Both the position numbers and the translations under genes were made by a program. 64,000 nt of DNA from Anaspis maculata (Eukaryota > Arthropoda > Insecta > Coleoptera > Scraptiidae). Position 1 is the first letter of the stretch. Every line of letters starts with the position of its first letter. Shown here piece after piece: positions 43,816 to 56,848 of this stretch. The notes beneath the pieces are model-generated. The model saw only the letters and a program-made list of their open reading frames with translations. It was not told the origin of the DNA and did not search any database. The stretch covers positions 10,863,262 through 10,927,261 of the forward strand of contig OX421962.1 in assembly GCA_949128115.1 (NCBI GenBank), in the 5' to 3' direction.

Positions 43816-44392
43816 CATGCAAATCTTACTTACCTATTTTGTTGTGTTACGTTGTTTCAGGTAATCGCACGATCAGGTGAACTTTGATAATGGATGGACA
43901 AAATGTCAAGGCGTATACTGAACGAAGAGTGAAGTGCTATCCTGGTTTTATTCTGGCACTGACCGACCACTGACCAATCACTGACCTAGCTGTTCTTACA
44001 GTGCTGCCATTTCTAGCGAACCTGCGCAGTGGCATATTGCACATTACCTAGAAAATCACTTTGGCTATGAGTGAGGTATTTCAGGGTAAGGTGAGACGAT
44101 GGGTGAATTACATATTGAATGTGAATGTGAATTTCATTTTTCTGACCCGACGGCGCAGATGCAACATGGACGCAACTGTCGCTATTTGGCGTAAATTTGA
44201 AACATCCAGACAAATATCGACTTTTCTATAGAATACCAGGCTATTTCATGACTAATGGCTAGATTTCAAGTCGGAGATCCGCCCGCGCAAATGTAGCTCA
44301 AGTCCGGTCACTATGGCAACACAATCCGACGCGATGCGTGATGTTTGGGACTCCGGGGCTCTATTCTTGAATGGATTGAATCGGTGCTTTCC
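43816..44392. other. Intergenic, nothing recognised
   Basis: No coding similarity or repeats seen. Confidence 0.4.
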
Positions 44393-47220
44393 ACCTAGAC
44401 GGTACAAATACCACCAGACGGCACATGTTCCACGATTGGGTACACCTATACTCTATACACTGATAGAAAGGACCAACAGATTCCTCCGCTTGAAAAGTAG
44501 TCCCGAGCGTTACCCGCGAAATTTAAAATTCCAGTTAGAAAGAGGTGCTTATTTCCGCTAATCACAGCTAAGTGCTATGGTAATTTCAAATGACACCAGT
44601 TTAATACAAATTTTAATAAATGAGAAAATAATATTTTTGAATTAAGCTGATTTTATTACACAACACTGTAAGGGATCGCACTTTTGCGCCTAGTTTTAAA
44701 AAGATTCCTCTTTAAATTCGCGCGAGAAGTGATTTGTTGGTTGCCTAAGTAGACGACTAGAAATCGACAAGAAACGTCACCATTGAGATTAGGCGGAGAC
44801 GGTCGGGGTAGAGAAAGGGGGGAACGAGGTAATTTCCGACAATACGCAGCGGTGTTCGAAGTTCTGGGCCGGAAAGTCGTGAATACAGGTGGGTTCTATT
44901 TTGATTTCCTTGCTAATTTTATTCCTCAAGGTGTTGCTTGCCTTGGCACGTAAATTTGTGGCCCGGTCAATGTAGCATGTCCCATTTTTGCGAATTTCAA
45001 GTAGGTTTTCCTGGTCTCGGCGGGTGCCATTGCAAATGGCGACGTAAACAAGGAAAATGTAGGATTTGGGATTTTCGCCCTAGTTGAAATCAAGCCGCGT
45101 AGAGAACGGGAAAAACATTATTCGTACGATTTGTTTAGTTCGTTTTTGGGAGAAGGGCCTTACCTGTCGGGTAGGTAGCTACAACGTAGGTAGCGCCGCG
45201 CCGTCTGGAATTCTCGCCAGGTCCGGATTCAGAACACATTCAATTTCCTTGATTAGTCAAAGGTGTTTACTCGTTGGGTTATAATGCAAAGTAGGTACCT
45301 CATTCATTCATTCATTCATTCACTCATTCTCCTACTCAGGAGTGTACGTTGTCATGACAGTGTTTGTTGGTACTACAAGCTCTGTAAGCGGCAAAGCGAA
45401 ATCTGAAAGAGCCTGGTTGAACCTGAACATGTGTGTGTGAGCTAGCTTTTAACATTTATTTTTATCATGTCCGATGTGTCCTTGAAAGTCGTGTAGGGGC
45501 CAACACTCCCTGGCTGCTCAGGAATTGTTCAAATGTTAGTGACTTTTGTGTGTTTCATGTTTTGGGGTTTTTCTGATCCCTGTTTGGGAATTAAGGAGGG
45601 TCGGGAATCGGGGGAGCAGTTTCAGGTTAGTAATAGATCGGTCTCAACTCTAGGGGGACACCTAGCTCTTGGGTTTAGGTCCTTTCAGCGGTCCCTTGAG
45701 CCTTTACACGCAAAAACCTACTCTGTGGGAACCCAGAGCCTTGATTTAGTTAAGTCGCATGTGTCTACTAATTTGCTTTCTGCTTTGAGAGATACGGAGT
45801 GGCGAAAGAGTGTGCTTTTGTGCGTGAAGCGTAAACATTGAATCCTGAGCGTGAAGTTTCACCAAAGCGTGAGCGAGCGAGTTTTCTTTTGTTGTTGCGT
45901 AAATAATTGGCAAACTAAGCGAACATTTAAAGACGTTTGAGTACCAATTTGCACTGGCTTGATGAATGCATTACTAGAGTGACTTCTCTGTCATTTCACC
46001 ATGACTCATTTACACCCAATTTTCATTAGATCATTTGGGGAGGGATTTTCAGCACTCAATCAGGCAATACGCAGGGGTTTCTTTGACGTGTTCTTCCCAT
46101 GTGTGCCTGTCAGCGAATACGTCACTATTCTTTTGTGTTTACTGACAGTTTGATGCGTTTTATAATTTCTTGTTGTGCTTTGTTAATCAAATTATGTGTT
46201 TATTTTATTGTTGTTGATTCCTGCATTGTCTAAATGATTTGTAATGACTTTCTTGTTTCATTTGTGTTTGTGTTTTGTTTGTTTTGATACATGTCATGTC
46301 ATTTTGTCATTCTGTCAGTTTATTGTTGTGAGGTGTTTTGAGAAAAGAAAAAGATTCATTAAAAACATTGCGAACGATTCAAATAAAAACTTCATTTTGC
46401 TTGCCTTCATTCGCGTTTCATTAAGAAATTTCAGCACCATCCCCAAATTCACGTTCTCATCTAGAGTAAGAAATTCACAACGTAGGGAAAAGGTAGACAA
46501 CGTAGGAAGGGGAGGGGGTAATGACGATCGAGGCCAAACGTCGAAAAGTGGGTTACATTACAACACCCACAACAGCCGAGCCGACTAAAAAAGTTCAATG
46601 AAAATAACAAACATCATAGAGAAATGGAGGTTAGAAATCGTACGTAAGTGTCAAACTCGCTGAATGTCATGCCATTGGCTTGGCGTAGGAATAATTTGCC
46701 CGGGTAAGACTACCAACCGAACAAAACTAATATTAGTTCCAAACGCGCCTATGTTGTTACATTCTTTGGTGCTTTTGTTTGCTATAGGTTACATCACTGA
46801 AATTCAAAAAAGTCCGTTCTATCGGTGTACAGACTATAGATGGAAAGCACCGGCATCGTTGACCGACGCGACATCTCTGGTCTGGAGGCGAAAGATGACT
46901 ATGGCATTCAGAAATAAATAAATGGCAGCGTAAATCTTAATCGATCGTACGTTATATCCCTGCAGAGAAATAAAATAAATCACGGATGCATGGATGAAAC
47001 GACACAGAGAGAGACATATGACAACGGAGTGCTGGATTACAGCTGACGGTACGTCATTTGTCGCATCCGTTTCCGGTGTGCCTTCCGACGGCACAAAATT
47101 TTAGGTGATCCACCGGACGGCACAAAACCAGGTAAAAACACGTAGATGGAAAGCACCGTTTGGAACCCGCACGTGCGCAAATGGAAGGTGTACCAAACTT
47201 GGAGCTAGGTGGAAAGCACC
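44393..47220. mobile_element. Interrupted GGTGCTTTCCACCTAG element spanning 2.8 kb
   Basis: The left 60 bp (GGTGCTTTCCACCTAG to GGCACATGTTCCA) and the right 135 bp (GACGGCACAAAATTTTAGG to CTAGGTGGAAAGCACC) are the two halves of the 187-bp element at 32603-32789, separated here by about 2.63 kb (44451-47084). The intervening DNA is not repetitive in this window. It contains the 102-codon frame at 45533-45841 and another inverted terminus, ATGGAAAGCACC, near 46841-46853. It may be an insertion, a longer lineage of the same transposon, or captured flanking DNA. Confidence 0.55.
45533..45841 (+). CDS. Hypothetical 102-residue frame, doubtful
   Basis: Begins MLVTFVCFMFWGFSDPCLG, a hydrophobic start that could pass as a signal peptide, followed by a polar region ending CVKRKH. 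No family recognised. It lies in the 2.63-kb stretch between the halves of a split MITE. The surrounding T/G-rich sequence makes chance frames likely, and no splice sites or polyadenylation context support it. Confidence 0.12.
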   Translation: MLVTFVCFMFWGFSDPCLGIKEGRESGEQFQVSNRSVSTLGGHLALGFRSFQRSLEPLHAKTYSVGTQSLDLVKSHVSTNLLSALRDTEWRKSVLLCVKRKH

Positions 47221-47334
47221 CAATCCTATCTAAGTGACCGGAGGTTTGTAGTCCGGGTGGAAGGAAGTGTGTCCGGTGAATTCTCCTCCTCCTCACTCCT
47301 CAGGGGGGAAATATCGGGCCGGTTATTTTTTTAC

Positions 47335-47640
47335 CGTTAGCCAATGATCTTCCCAATCATCTACCCGTGGGAAAAGTGTTTAGGTATGCAGATGACACAA
47401 CCGTCGTCATCTCCGATCCTGATAGTGAGACTTTACAAGCCAAGTGCCTGGTGTCACTCGAATCGATTGATTGTTAATGCAGGAAAGACGGAACTCATCG
47501 AGTTCCACAACATCCATCACATAGCGTTTTCACATTTAATGGTCATGTTTTGGACACCGAACATAAAGTCAAATTTTAGTGCGGATGTTAGTGGGATCAA
47601 CCTTGCTTTTCATTCTGTTGCGATGAAACTTTGCATGCGA
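47335..47640 (+). pseudogene. Non-LTR reverse transcriptase fragment
   Basis: The frame starting at 47343 reads NDLPNHLPVGKVFRYADDTT then VVISDPDSETLQAKC before a stop. A shifted frame continues NRLIVNAGKTELIEFH, then VLDTEHKVKF in another frame. The YADDT palm motif (catalytic Asp pair, codons 47385-47399) and N-x-x-K-T-E are typical of LINE reverse transcriptases. At least two frame breaks and missing flanks make it a dead remnant. No target duplication or poly(A) tail was found nearby. Confidence 0.8.
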
Positions 47641-48581
47641 TGAGTAAATACCTTCAGGTCACTTTTAAGAAATGGTGCCCCGATGGGACCCGCGAATGGC
47701 GTGCTTCGTAGGAGGTTCAAGGTCCAAGAAGTTACCATTTTTGAAATCGTTGTTTTTTCAGCATTTTTTTTCATTGGAATATACATTTTCAAGATCGAGG
47801 AACACAATGCAGTACCTAAGTCTCCAGAAAGTGTCATGCACTAGTGGCGCACTAGACGGCTGCGAATAGGCCGAGATCCGATTTTTCACAAACTCTCATG
47901 ATAAACCGTGACCAACACTTTTTTTGACATGTTTGGTCGCTCATTCTTCAAGCGCAGTGGAAAAGTTCTTGGCTTCTTGATAATTTTACAGACGGAAACC
48001 AATGACGTTGTACAGGAGGTCCTACACAATTAAAGTGAGAAAAGAAAAAGAAATTTGAAATTTGGCTGTATTCAACAAGAAGGAAACTGTGTCATTTAGC
48101 CGCGTTTCTTTCAGTCGATAGAGACCGATCTGGTACTGGCCCCTACCAGTAATAATAAGCAGTGAAGACCTTTGGACCGAGACGATAGACGAATGAAACG
48201 ATCGATGACTGACCTATGGATTTTTATTAGGTGGTATAATAACAAGCAGGTACTTTAAGGGACAAGGTAGGTACTTGGATTTGAAACATTGGAGATTTGC
48301 GGAGATAAGTAGGGACCGTCCATCACTTTGGTAAGCAATCAGCCATCCTGTCTGAAACGGACCTTCAGACCTTCAGTGAAAATGGACTAAAAACAGTGTC
48401 CCAAAAAGGTTTTGTGAAGGAAAATTTGCAATAGTAGTTATCATCAGGTCTAGAGCGCATGCTCACGTTCCTTGCCGGTCGGCAAAAATTCGACCTTCGC
48501 GTGCTTGCCAGACCCACACACAGCTCTGGTAATCATTCTTCATTCTCCCCACCCTAATGGCGAAAATCTTTTCCGCGTGGT
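47641..48581. other. Intergenic, nothing recognised
   Basis: No features beyond AT-rich DNA. Some may be further decayed LINE sequence. Confidence 0.35.
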
Positions 48582-49814
48582 AGCGCTGTACGCAATAAAA
48601 CATGGTGGCCCAAGGGGCCTTGACAAATAGGTAGTAAACGCAGTGCGCATTTACATCACAACAGCTGTCAACAGTGATAGCTGTCAGTGAAAGCGTAACA
48701 GTGGGCCAAGAACTGTGGGTTCGTTGGGAATGGAATTTCGTAGCAGTATCTCTAACTTATTTTTGTTTTAGAAAATGCCGATAATACAGATTCATTTGCC
48801 CAATATTTATGGTCATGTTGGTGACCAAATCAGCCCCCTCTCGACTCGACAAAGTGCGAAGAAGTGATTGAGGCAGGTCATTTAATCGTGTGTGGGGTGA
48901 CTGGGGCTCACTGCGACTGAGACTCTTGTGCTTTGTTATGTCTCATGAATGGATAATTGAAAACCATTTGGAGGCTAGATTCTGTGGCCCAGTTGTTAGA
49001 ACAGTGTTGTGAACTCGTGAAGCCATCTCCGATAAGCCAGTGAGAGCAGCCGGAGAGCCTGGAGATCAACGCCAGCGGTATTGAGAGAAGATACCTGGCC
49101 TGCAAATCAGAATCCGTCACTCGCCTCATCAGTTCAGATTTAGAACAACTTAATGGATATGAAAATATTTTCCATTGTAAGAAACACTAACATCAACCGA
49201 TGAGCTATGATTAAACTTATGATTGAAGAATACTCAATTATTATTGATAAACTATGATTTTTATTATTCTAGACAGCGGTGAATGCTTATTAGCTACTGA
49301 AATTTTACACAGTCAATGTATGAGTCGTACGATTACTCCAAAAGAATGTTTATCTTTCTGGCCTAACCGATAATTGTTGGCTCATTTTCGTGATGCGTCC
49401 TGTTGTACCTATGCCTTGTCTTGTGGGGGCTTAGTATTTCCACCTTGTGTGCAAGGGGCTCACACAACTCAAAACCTGCAATGTAATTAAGCATTCAGAG
49501 ATTGCATTTTTCGGACAGCATTTCACCAACTTACGTATCGGCTTTTGCTGCTGCATTGTGCATTGTGTCCATCGGCGTATACTAACGCAGTAATTCAAAT
49601 CAAACTACAACACTCACTCGCTCACATTCACGACGATGTGGTAAACAAGAAAGACAAAAAAAAATAATTATTTTTCAACTGTCAAAATTTTTATTATTTG
49701 GAGTAGGTAGGTACTGTCAACTGTCGAGTGCTACTGCGCTACTGCGCTGGGCTGTGCGCTGGGTACCTATTTGTCAAGGCCTCTTGGGCCACCATGTTTG
49801 ACTGCGTTCAGCGC
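48582..49814. mobile_element. 1.2-kb element with about 50-bp inverted ends
   Basis: CATGGTGGCCCAAGGGGCC at 48601 pairs with the complement at 49766-49796 (30 of 31 positions). Similarity extends outward through AGCGCTGxACGCA. The interior has no recognisable transposase. Target duplication not resolved. Confidence 0.65.
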
Positions 49815-51748
49815 CTTCTGGTGGCCGCTGATTTTCGCCAATACCCTAGTGCAGGGATCATCCTAGTGCTAGCCGACCCGAACTGTCAAATCTTGCACAT
49901 GCCCATTGAAACACAAAATTGTCATGAAAACTACTATGTTGTGGAGCTACGCAGTGTATTTTAGGCACTAAATATTGGAAAAATCTATCCTTAATACCCT
50001 GGACACACTGTGGGTTGCTGAAACGTAACCGTGCGTAACGAACTAGGTATATCAAGTAATACTAAACCTACATATAGGTCGCGGGAACAAAAATGGCGTG
50101 CTAAAGATGGGTATATGGTATGATGTTATTTTCACTAGTACGTACTTGTTGATACAATATTCTTCAGTTGTAATAAGTATGTAGATAATTTATTGCACAA
50201 TTGTCGCTTTATCATAAAAATTGATGTGCTGAGCTCAAGATTTAATTGAGTAATGTCAAAAACCAGCGAATCTCTACAGCGGTACTTTGGCACCCCCCTT
50301 AGGCGCAAACGCGGGCAAGAAGCTGGTGAGAGGCGCTTCGTTCTCGGCTTCGTTGTGCCGACGTGCCTGCAACGTTGCCATAGCGGGTGCCAAGGTGACG
50401 GTTATGCTCCCACGACCTATAGGTAGGTATGCGTATTCTTTGCGTGATGCGAAGCGAACACTTCCCTTGTAACCTACAAATCGCGAATACAAAACAATAA
50501 ACGGGCTGAAAACTTATAATGCGCTTGCGTAACGACAGCTTTTTCGTTGACCGATGGCCTCACGACCCGTCGGTGGGCTGAGCGACAACTGTCGGTCCGG
50601 AACTCCGGAACGACAACTATCGGTCGCATCTGTCATATACCGCTGTCATATACAGAATCGCTCCGCGACAAGTGTCGCTAAAGCCGTCGGCCAATACCGA
50701 CAAGTGTCGGTGGGCAAGTACAGAATCGCGCTCCTGAGCAGTTCCTGCCGGCAAAGCGAAAGCGCCTATTAGTTACCGGCCATTACGAACGAACTTTACA
50801 GTACAGTGTAGCACAAATAAATACACACCTCAAACCTACGCCATCGTGTCGTTCTATTTATGGGAGATGGAGAGGTGTATCCACCCTTAATTGAAAGGTG
50901 ATGTTATGGTGCCCAGGAACGCCGAAAGTTACCCTATCTATGGACATTATCGATAGAACGAGAAAAATCTTGCATTTGTTGCGTGAAGTGGAAGTAAACG
51001 GTGCGTTTCAAGTTTGAGGTTATCGCTTGACGTTTGTTGATTTTGTTGATGACTTTGGCGCGCGGCCGTAGATTTTTGTATTCGTAGTTCGAACGGCGCA
51101 TCATAGATGGAGATGGCGGAAGCGTGTGCATAGGGTTGCCAGATTATCGACAGCTTTGGCTGTACAAGGGTTACGCAATCATCCGTTGCTAAGGGCCGAT
51201 GGGAGGGGCTAAAATTCAGCTATGTGTCAAAATTTATCATGAGCGGAGAAAAAAAGGAAATTTTGCGGGGTCCGGTGCTGTTGCTTGATGTCCGCAACCG
51301 AACATACATGAAAATTTCATTCATATAGCGGCATAAAAGACGTGTTTTGAAACTCATCGGGCAAGTCATATCCAACCCTCACACGAATTTGTACACCTAA
51401 ATCCAAAATAAACACGCTCTTGACAGCTAGAGCCCGTTGAGACGGACGCCTATGGCCTTCCGTGATGTCGACAGACGTCAGTCCCTAACTCCGTGAGGCC
51501 GATCTGTAAACAAACGCTCGGCCAGAATGCGGTATCCTTACGCCGGCCGACCGGTCGCGTGATAATTAGGTTCCCTACGTGTACACTGTACTTCTGAAGA
51601 CTGACATTGACTGACATTTCCCGTTTTGTAAGTCTATGGTTTTTTGTTGTCGTGGCTTGTTGAACATTTGTTGTCTCGTTTCAAGCTAGATTCATAGTTG
51701 CAGTAAGTTAAGGTAAGAATTAAGAAGTAACAGTAAGAAGTAAGGTGA
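49815..51748. other. Intergenic, largely unassigned
   Basis: A CG-rich stretch (50540-50730) has repeated CGACAAxTGTCGGT words in both orientations and may be an old hairpin element. No coding similarity was seen. Confidence 0.4.
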
Positions 51749-53208
51749 TAGTTGCAGCGGTACGCTTTTTGATTCAGCATTTTGTGATACTGCAATGAAA
51801 TTTGGCATATGCAAACTACATAAAATTCAAGTGATTTAACCCGCAGCATTCAAAAATTTGCCATTAGGGGGCGACTGGGGGGCCCTCAAAATTTCAAGAT
51901 GTCAGAATTTTTCCCATGCGCCATTCATTACCCGCCCTATCTACCGTACAGGACCTAAACAACTTTGTTCTTGACCATCATAACATTTTTCGTCATGTCA
52001 ATTCCATTCTTCTTGAAGAAAAAAAAATTCTTTGTCTGGTCAACAAATTGAAAATTTTTTTTTTTTTGACCACCAATAGATTGTTAAGTAGTTTTTGTGT
52101 GATCATCAATAAATTCGTATTCCCTTGATTCATTTATGAAAAGAAAATTTTTGCAGTGCTATTTTTCAACAAAGGAGTGACCTCAACTTATCATTATTTT
52201 CAACAATTCAACATTACTTTTTTCAATGTTTTATCCCGGTAAGTATGATTATTGTTACATCAATATAAAGCTTGAAGTTTTCTTCAACGACGTGGATGAT
52301 GAAACTGCATCAGAAGCCGTACATAATAATTTTTCTGCAAGGCCGTAAAATTTGGCATTTTTTTATTTTCTAGTGGGAGCGGCCAAAATGTCAATAGGTA
52401 CACACCACTCCGCCCGAGAGCACCGGGTTTGCTCTAGCAGGAAACGATATTCACGTCTAACAATTTTGCATTTTGTGATACTGAAATGAGAGTTGGTGCG
52501 AAAGTACCGAAACCAGTGCTCTTGGGCGGAGTGGTGTGAATTGACATTTTGGCCGCTCCCGAGGTAGAAAATCAAAAATGCCAAGTTTGACGGTCTTGCA
52601 GAAAAATTAATATGCACGGCTTCCAGGTGGAATCTGAGGCCGTTTCATCATCTACACCGTTGAAGAAAACTTCAAGTTATATATTAGTACAACAATAATC
52701 ATATTTATCGGGATAAAACATTGAAATAGGTAATGTTGAAAATAATGGTAAGTTGAGGTCACCCCTTCGTTGAAAAATAGAACAGCAAAACTTTAGTTTT
52801 CATAAATGAATCAAGGGGATGCAGATTCATCGATGATTATACAAGAACAACTCAACAATCTATTTGTGGCCCAAAAAAAAAAAATGTTTTTTGATTTGTT
52901 GACCAGACAAAAAAGATCTGTTTTTTTTCTGTAAGAAGAATGGAATTGACATGACGAAAAATGTTATGATGGTCAAGAACAAAGTTGTTTGAGTCCTGTA
53001 CGGTAGATAGGGCGGTACTGAATGGTGCATGGTAAAAGCTCTGACAGCTCGAAATTTTGAGGGGCCCCAGTCGCCCCCTAATGGACAAATTTTTGAGTGC
53101 TGCGGGTCAAATCACTTGAAATTCTACGTAGTTTGCATATGCCAAATTTCATTGCAGTATCACAAAATGCAGAATCAGGGTCATTTCGCTAACGTACCGC
53201 TACAACTA
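51749..53208. mobile_element. 1.46-kb foldback, TAGTTGCAGCGGTACG ends
   Basis: Inverted arms of about 700 bp meet near 52480. They start TAGTTG(C/T)AGCGGTACG and include GCAATGAAATTTGGCATATG and GGGGCGACTGGGG. The paired frames at 51916-52128 and 52852-53088 are the same arm sequence read twice. No target duplication resolved. It resembles 42224-43573 in size, layout and the AATGAAAxTTGGCA word. Confidence 0.85.
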
Positions 53209-55244
53209 CATATAACCAGTAAGCCGTAAATAAGCAATATGAAATATGATTCAGAGTTTGCATAAAGTAAGGAGTGAAGCATAATTGATTAATTAATATG
53301 CGCAATAGTTGACGTTAACTTTATCGAGTTGGGTACCTAATCTGTGTACCTGAACCTGAGCTGCACGTTTTGTTTTACTCGTATTAGTCCAGTAAAATGA
53401 GGCGATTTTTAGTCCAAAGTTGAAACAAATTAGGGGCAGGATGAAAAAAATATGGCGATGTAGAGAATGAAAAACTGAATAAGAAAAACCAAACTTTCAT
53501 TTCCAGTCATCCTGGGAACCATGGGAGAAAAATTGAGAAAATGGAAAAACATGCGCCGCGATCTTTCTTTTGAAACGGTGAGAGAACGGCGAGAGATGTG
53601 TAAAAACTGTCAGGGACAAAGTTGTAGGGAATTCAATAATCTACAAAAAGTCCCTGGAGGCATATGTCTAACTTCTTCGGTTTAGCCGTTTACCGCAGTC
53701 AAAGTTGCGCGCCGGTCTAGTGAAGTGGAAAAACTGTCCGCGTGACCTTCCTTCTTGGATGCTGTGAGAACGACAAGAGATATCAAAAAATTGTGAGCGA
53801 CAAAGTTGTAGAGAATTGAATGCTTCACCAGCAAATCTTCAAGGCCAATTATTATCACTTCTAGTTCAGCCGTGAACCACGTTCGAAGTTGCGTGACAAT
53901 CCTGTTGGTAAAGTGGTTCTTCTGGAAAACTCACAAAAACCCCAGACTCAATGAAAAAACTATGACAATGTAGAGGATGAAAAACTGAATCTAAAAAACA
54001 AAGTTTCATTTCACACTGTTTCGGGAAATCTAAGAAAAAAAAAGAAAGAGTTGGAAAATAGCGAGTTGCACTCCCAGCTTCCTCATTGAATACTGAAATA
54101 AACGTAATAAATATGGAAAATCTGACCAAACTAGCTTGTGGAGGATTAAATCATCTATATAAAATGCCGTGATGACATGTATGCATCTTTGTCGACTTAG
54201 CTGCGGAGCGCTATCAAAGTTGGGGTACATGACTAGTGACGCGTCGCATATAATCAATTTCACGGCTATCTGCATTAGAGCAAGCTATGGAAAAATTATT
54301 TTTTGTTGGTAGGAATGAGTAGGAATCCATAACCGTCGTCGCAGATAGTTTGTGTAAATGTGGTATGTGAAAAGGTTAGGTATTGTGGCAGATGTCACCC
54401 GTCGCGCGGTGTGATGCACATCAAGTCAAAATGTTTAGTTTTATTGGGTAAAACAGATAAACACGTGTTTCCACGGAGTGTAAATTTGCTAGACACCGTC
54501 TTCACGGGTTGGTGGGTCTTTGCTTGTGCTCTGGTAGTGGCGACCAGTGAGCCAGTGTATAAAATGACGCCAAAGGAAGTCAGCGGCAGCACTAAAGAAA
54601 AGAAAAATTATTGAGAATGCCTGTCCAGTGGCCCCAGTGAGGTTGAGAAAATTCGCTTCCATGGACATTGATTTATGGAGTTGCACTGTACAAGACAAGA
54701 CAGTCGAGACACGACGCGTGAGTGCACTCTGTGTTGGAAGATCTTCTCAACATGAAATTATTGACCATTTCATGTATGTATTCCCTTCTTCATCTTCTTC
54801 TGGCTTGTATGCTGTTTTAGTGTTGTAGAGCACGTAGCACTTCCTACTATCAGTCTTACTTCCCTTTAGTGCTACCGCTGACTTCCTTTGGCGTCATCAT
54901 CTGTGGGCGTCATTTAACACACTGGCTCACTGGTCGCCACTACCAAAGCACAAGTGAAGAGTCACCAACCCGTGAAGACGGTGTCCAGCTAATTGACACT
55001 TCGAGGAACACGTGTTTATCTGTTTTCCCCAAATAAACTGAACATTTTGACTTGACGTGCATCACACCTCACACCACGCGACGGGTGACATCTGCCACAA
55101 ATACCACAAGACCTAACCTTTTCACATACCACATTTACACAAACCTTCTACGACGACGGTTATGGATTCCTACTCATTCCTACCAACAAAAAATAATTTT
55201 TCCATAGCTTGCTCTAATGCAGATAGCCTTGAAATTGATTATAT

Positions 55245-56066
55245 GTGGTCAAACTGGCACGACGTTGCGGTCATTGTTCATATGATTATAAAACATGATT
55301 GAATGATTTGAAAAAAATTGCGTGCTTTGTTGAACGTCTGGTAACTATTGTTGGAAATGTAACTCCGCGGATGAACGCTTTGGTATAAAGTTTCTTGTTT
55401 GGCAAAATTAAAGTCGTGAGTGTCACTGTACTATTTTTGTCATATTTTCATTCTAGAAATCTAGGACGAGAGACTAGGTTGCTAGGGAATTTCTGAATTT
55501 GTCTTTTCTAATCATATAATTATTTATAGCATCGAAATAGTACGAAAATAGTATCGTGACACTCAGGCTTGAAACTGGGCAAGTACTCGTATTTTGTAGC
55601 ACAATATGTATAATAATTGAAAAACGTGATTCACGTTAGATAATGAGATGTTTTTCAACTGATTTCTGATGAACAATTATCATTCAACAACAACAACTGT
55701 CCACCTGAACAATGGGGTTGGAAATTAAACATTTCTCTGTTGATGCCTATTAGAACCCAGGATAACGTAGCTCTCGAAAATCTGCTACGGCTGATTTCCT
55801 GCAGATGCTTGAAAAACTGCAAAAGCCTTGTGGATGCAGAAAAGCCGACCTCAAGTGTACCAAGTTTTGCCACCACTGCCGTGGAACCACCTGTTCTCAC
55901 GCTTCCTGCATTGTCGTTTCGGAAGACGATGATGATGACTACAATGATAATTCTAACAATAAGTAGCTAGCCAGACGTTGAACAAAGCACGCAATTTTTT
56001 CAAATCATTCAATCATGTTTCATAATCAATTAAACAATGATCGCAACGTCGTGCCAGTTTCACCAC
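55245..56066. mobile_element. 822-bp element with ATAT duplication, inside the right arm
   Basis: Inverted ends of about 95 bp (GTGGTCAAACTGGCACG ...), flanked by ATAT at 55241-55244 and 56067-56070. The opposite arm near 54235-54250 reads the uninterrupted site (complement ATTATATGCGACGCG). It carries the Cys-rich gene relic at 55644-55966. Confidence 0.88.
55644..55966 (+). pseudogene. Cys-rich CXC-like protein fragment, frameshifted
   Basis: The first frame (from 55644, no start codon assigned) contains CPPEQWGWKL, LMPIRTQDN and LLRLISCRCLKNCK. A +1 shift near 55825 gives PCGCRKADLKCTKFCHHCRG, then TTCSHAS and an Asp-rich tail ending at 55964-55966. The spacing C-x-C, C-x-C-R-K, L-x-C, C-x2-C and C recalls the Cys-rich C-terminal module of uncharacterised insect proteins, somewhat like tesmin/CXC domains. 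It fills the body of the 822-bp inverted-repeat element, so that element may have carried or captured a gene. The family name is an inference from motif spacing; the frameshift marks it as dead. Confidence 0.5.
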
Positions 56067-56209
56067 ATATGCGACGCGTCACGAGTCATGTCCTTCAACT
56101 TTGATAGCGCTCCGCAGCTAAGTCGACAAAGATCCATACATGACATCACGGGATTTTCTACAGATCATTTGATCTTCTACAAGCTAAATAGTTTGTTCAG
56201 ATTTTCCAT

Positions 56210-56848
56210 TTTTTTTTTATTAATTTTTTTTTTGGCTTCTGGTTCGAGTTCTGGTTACATTTGTACCAATTAGCCACTGAATTATTAAATAGGAGTCAAG
56301 AAAAAACTATAAAACAAAAGATAAAAAACAAACTAACCACGCAAAAGAATATAAAATATGATGACAAATCAAGGGTTAGACGCATTTAGACAATTCTTCA
56401 CGCCAAGGGGTGATTCAAGGCGACTTTGAGACACAAACAAGAACACCACGGAGATAGGATAGGTAGGTATTATACATAATAGGGGTAGATTACATGAGGC
56501 AACAAAGCTAAGCTATACAAGCTACAAGATATACAAATTATACAAGAACACAAGCACAATCTAAGAACTCACTAAAAGATCAAATATTCAAGGCGACATT
56601 TTTCAGAAAGCGTATAAGAGCCGAATATTTCTCGACTTCCCTAGTGTTGAGCACCGTTGTTAAATTAAGTGGGAATTGCATCCCTAGGGTTGCTAATTCC
56701 CTAAGTAGATTTGCTGTTTCCACCTGGTATTTGCTGCAGCCAAAAAATATATGATCAAGGCCGCAACGGGTTAGACAAGCGTCACATTGATCCGAAGATA
56801 TTACACCAATTCTATTTAAATGGGCTGGGTATGAACCATGTCCTCCGT
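56210..56848 (-). mobile_element. 5'-truncated LINE, 639 bp, with 10-bp target duplication
   Basis: Inserted in the right arm of the 53385-57596 foldback and flanked by GATTTTCCAT at 56200-56209 and 56849-56858. The left arm of the foldback lacks it. The T-run at 56210-56219 is the poly(A) tail of a - strand LINE. The coding end (- strand, 56848 down to 56580) reads GHGSYPAHLNRIGV, then CDACLTRCGLDHIFFGC, the C-x2-C...H...C motif found at the C-terminal end of many non-LTR retrotransposon ORF2 proteins, and ends FLKNVALNI-stop. Upstream reverse transcriptase is missing by 5' truncation. Confidence 0.9.

Noticed and set aside
51916..53088. Two similar frames (70 and 78 codons) on opposite strands
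   Set aside because: They are the same foldback arm read from either side.
54360..54698. Overlapping 84- and 69-codon frames near the centre of the 53385-57596 palindrome
   Set aside because: They lie in inverted-repeat arms, are open on both strands and show no domain.
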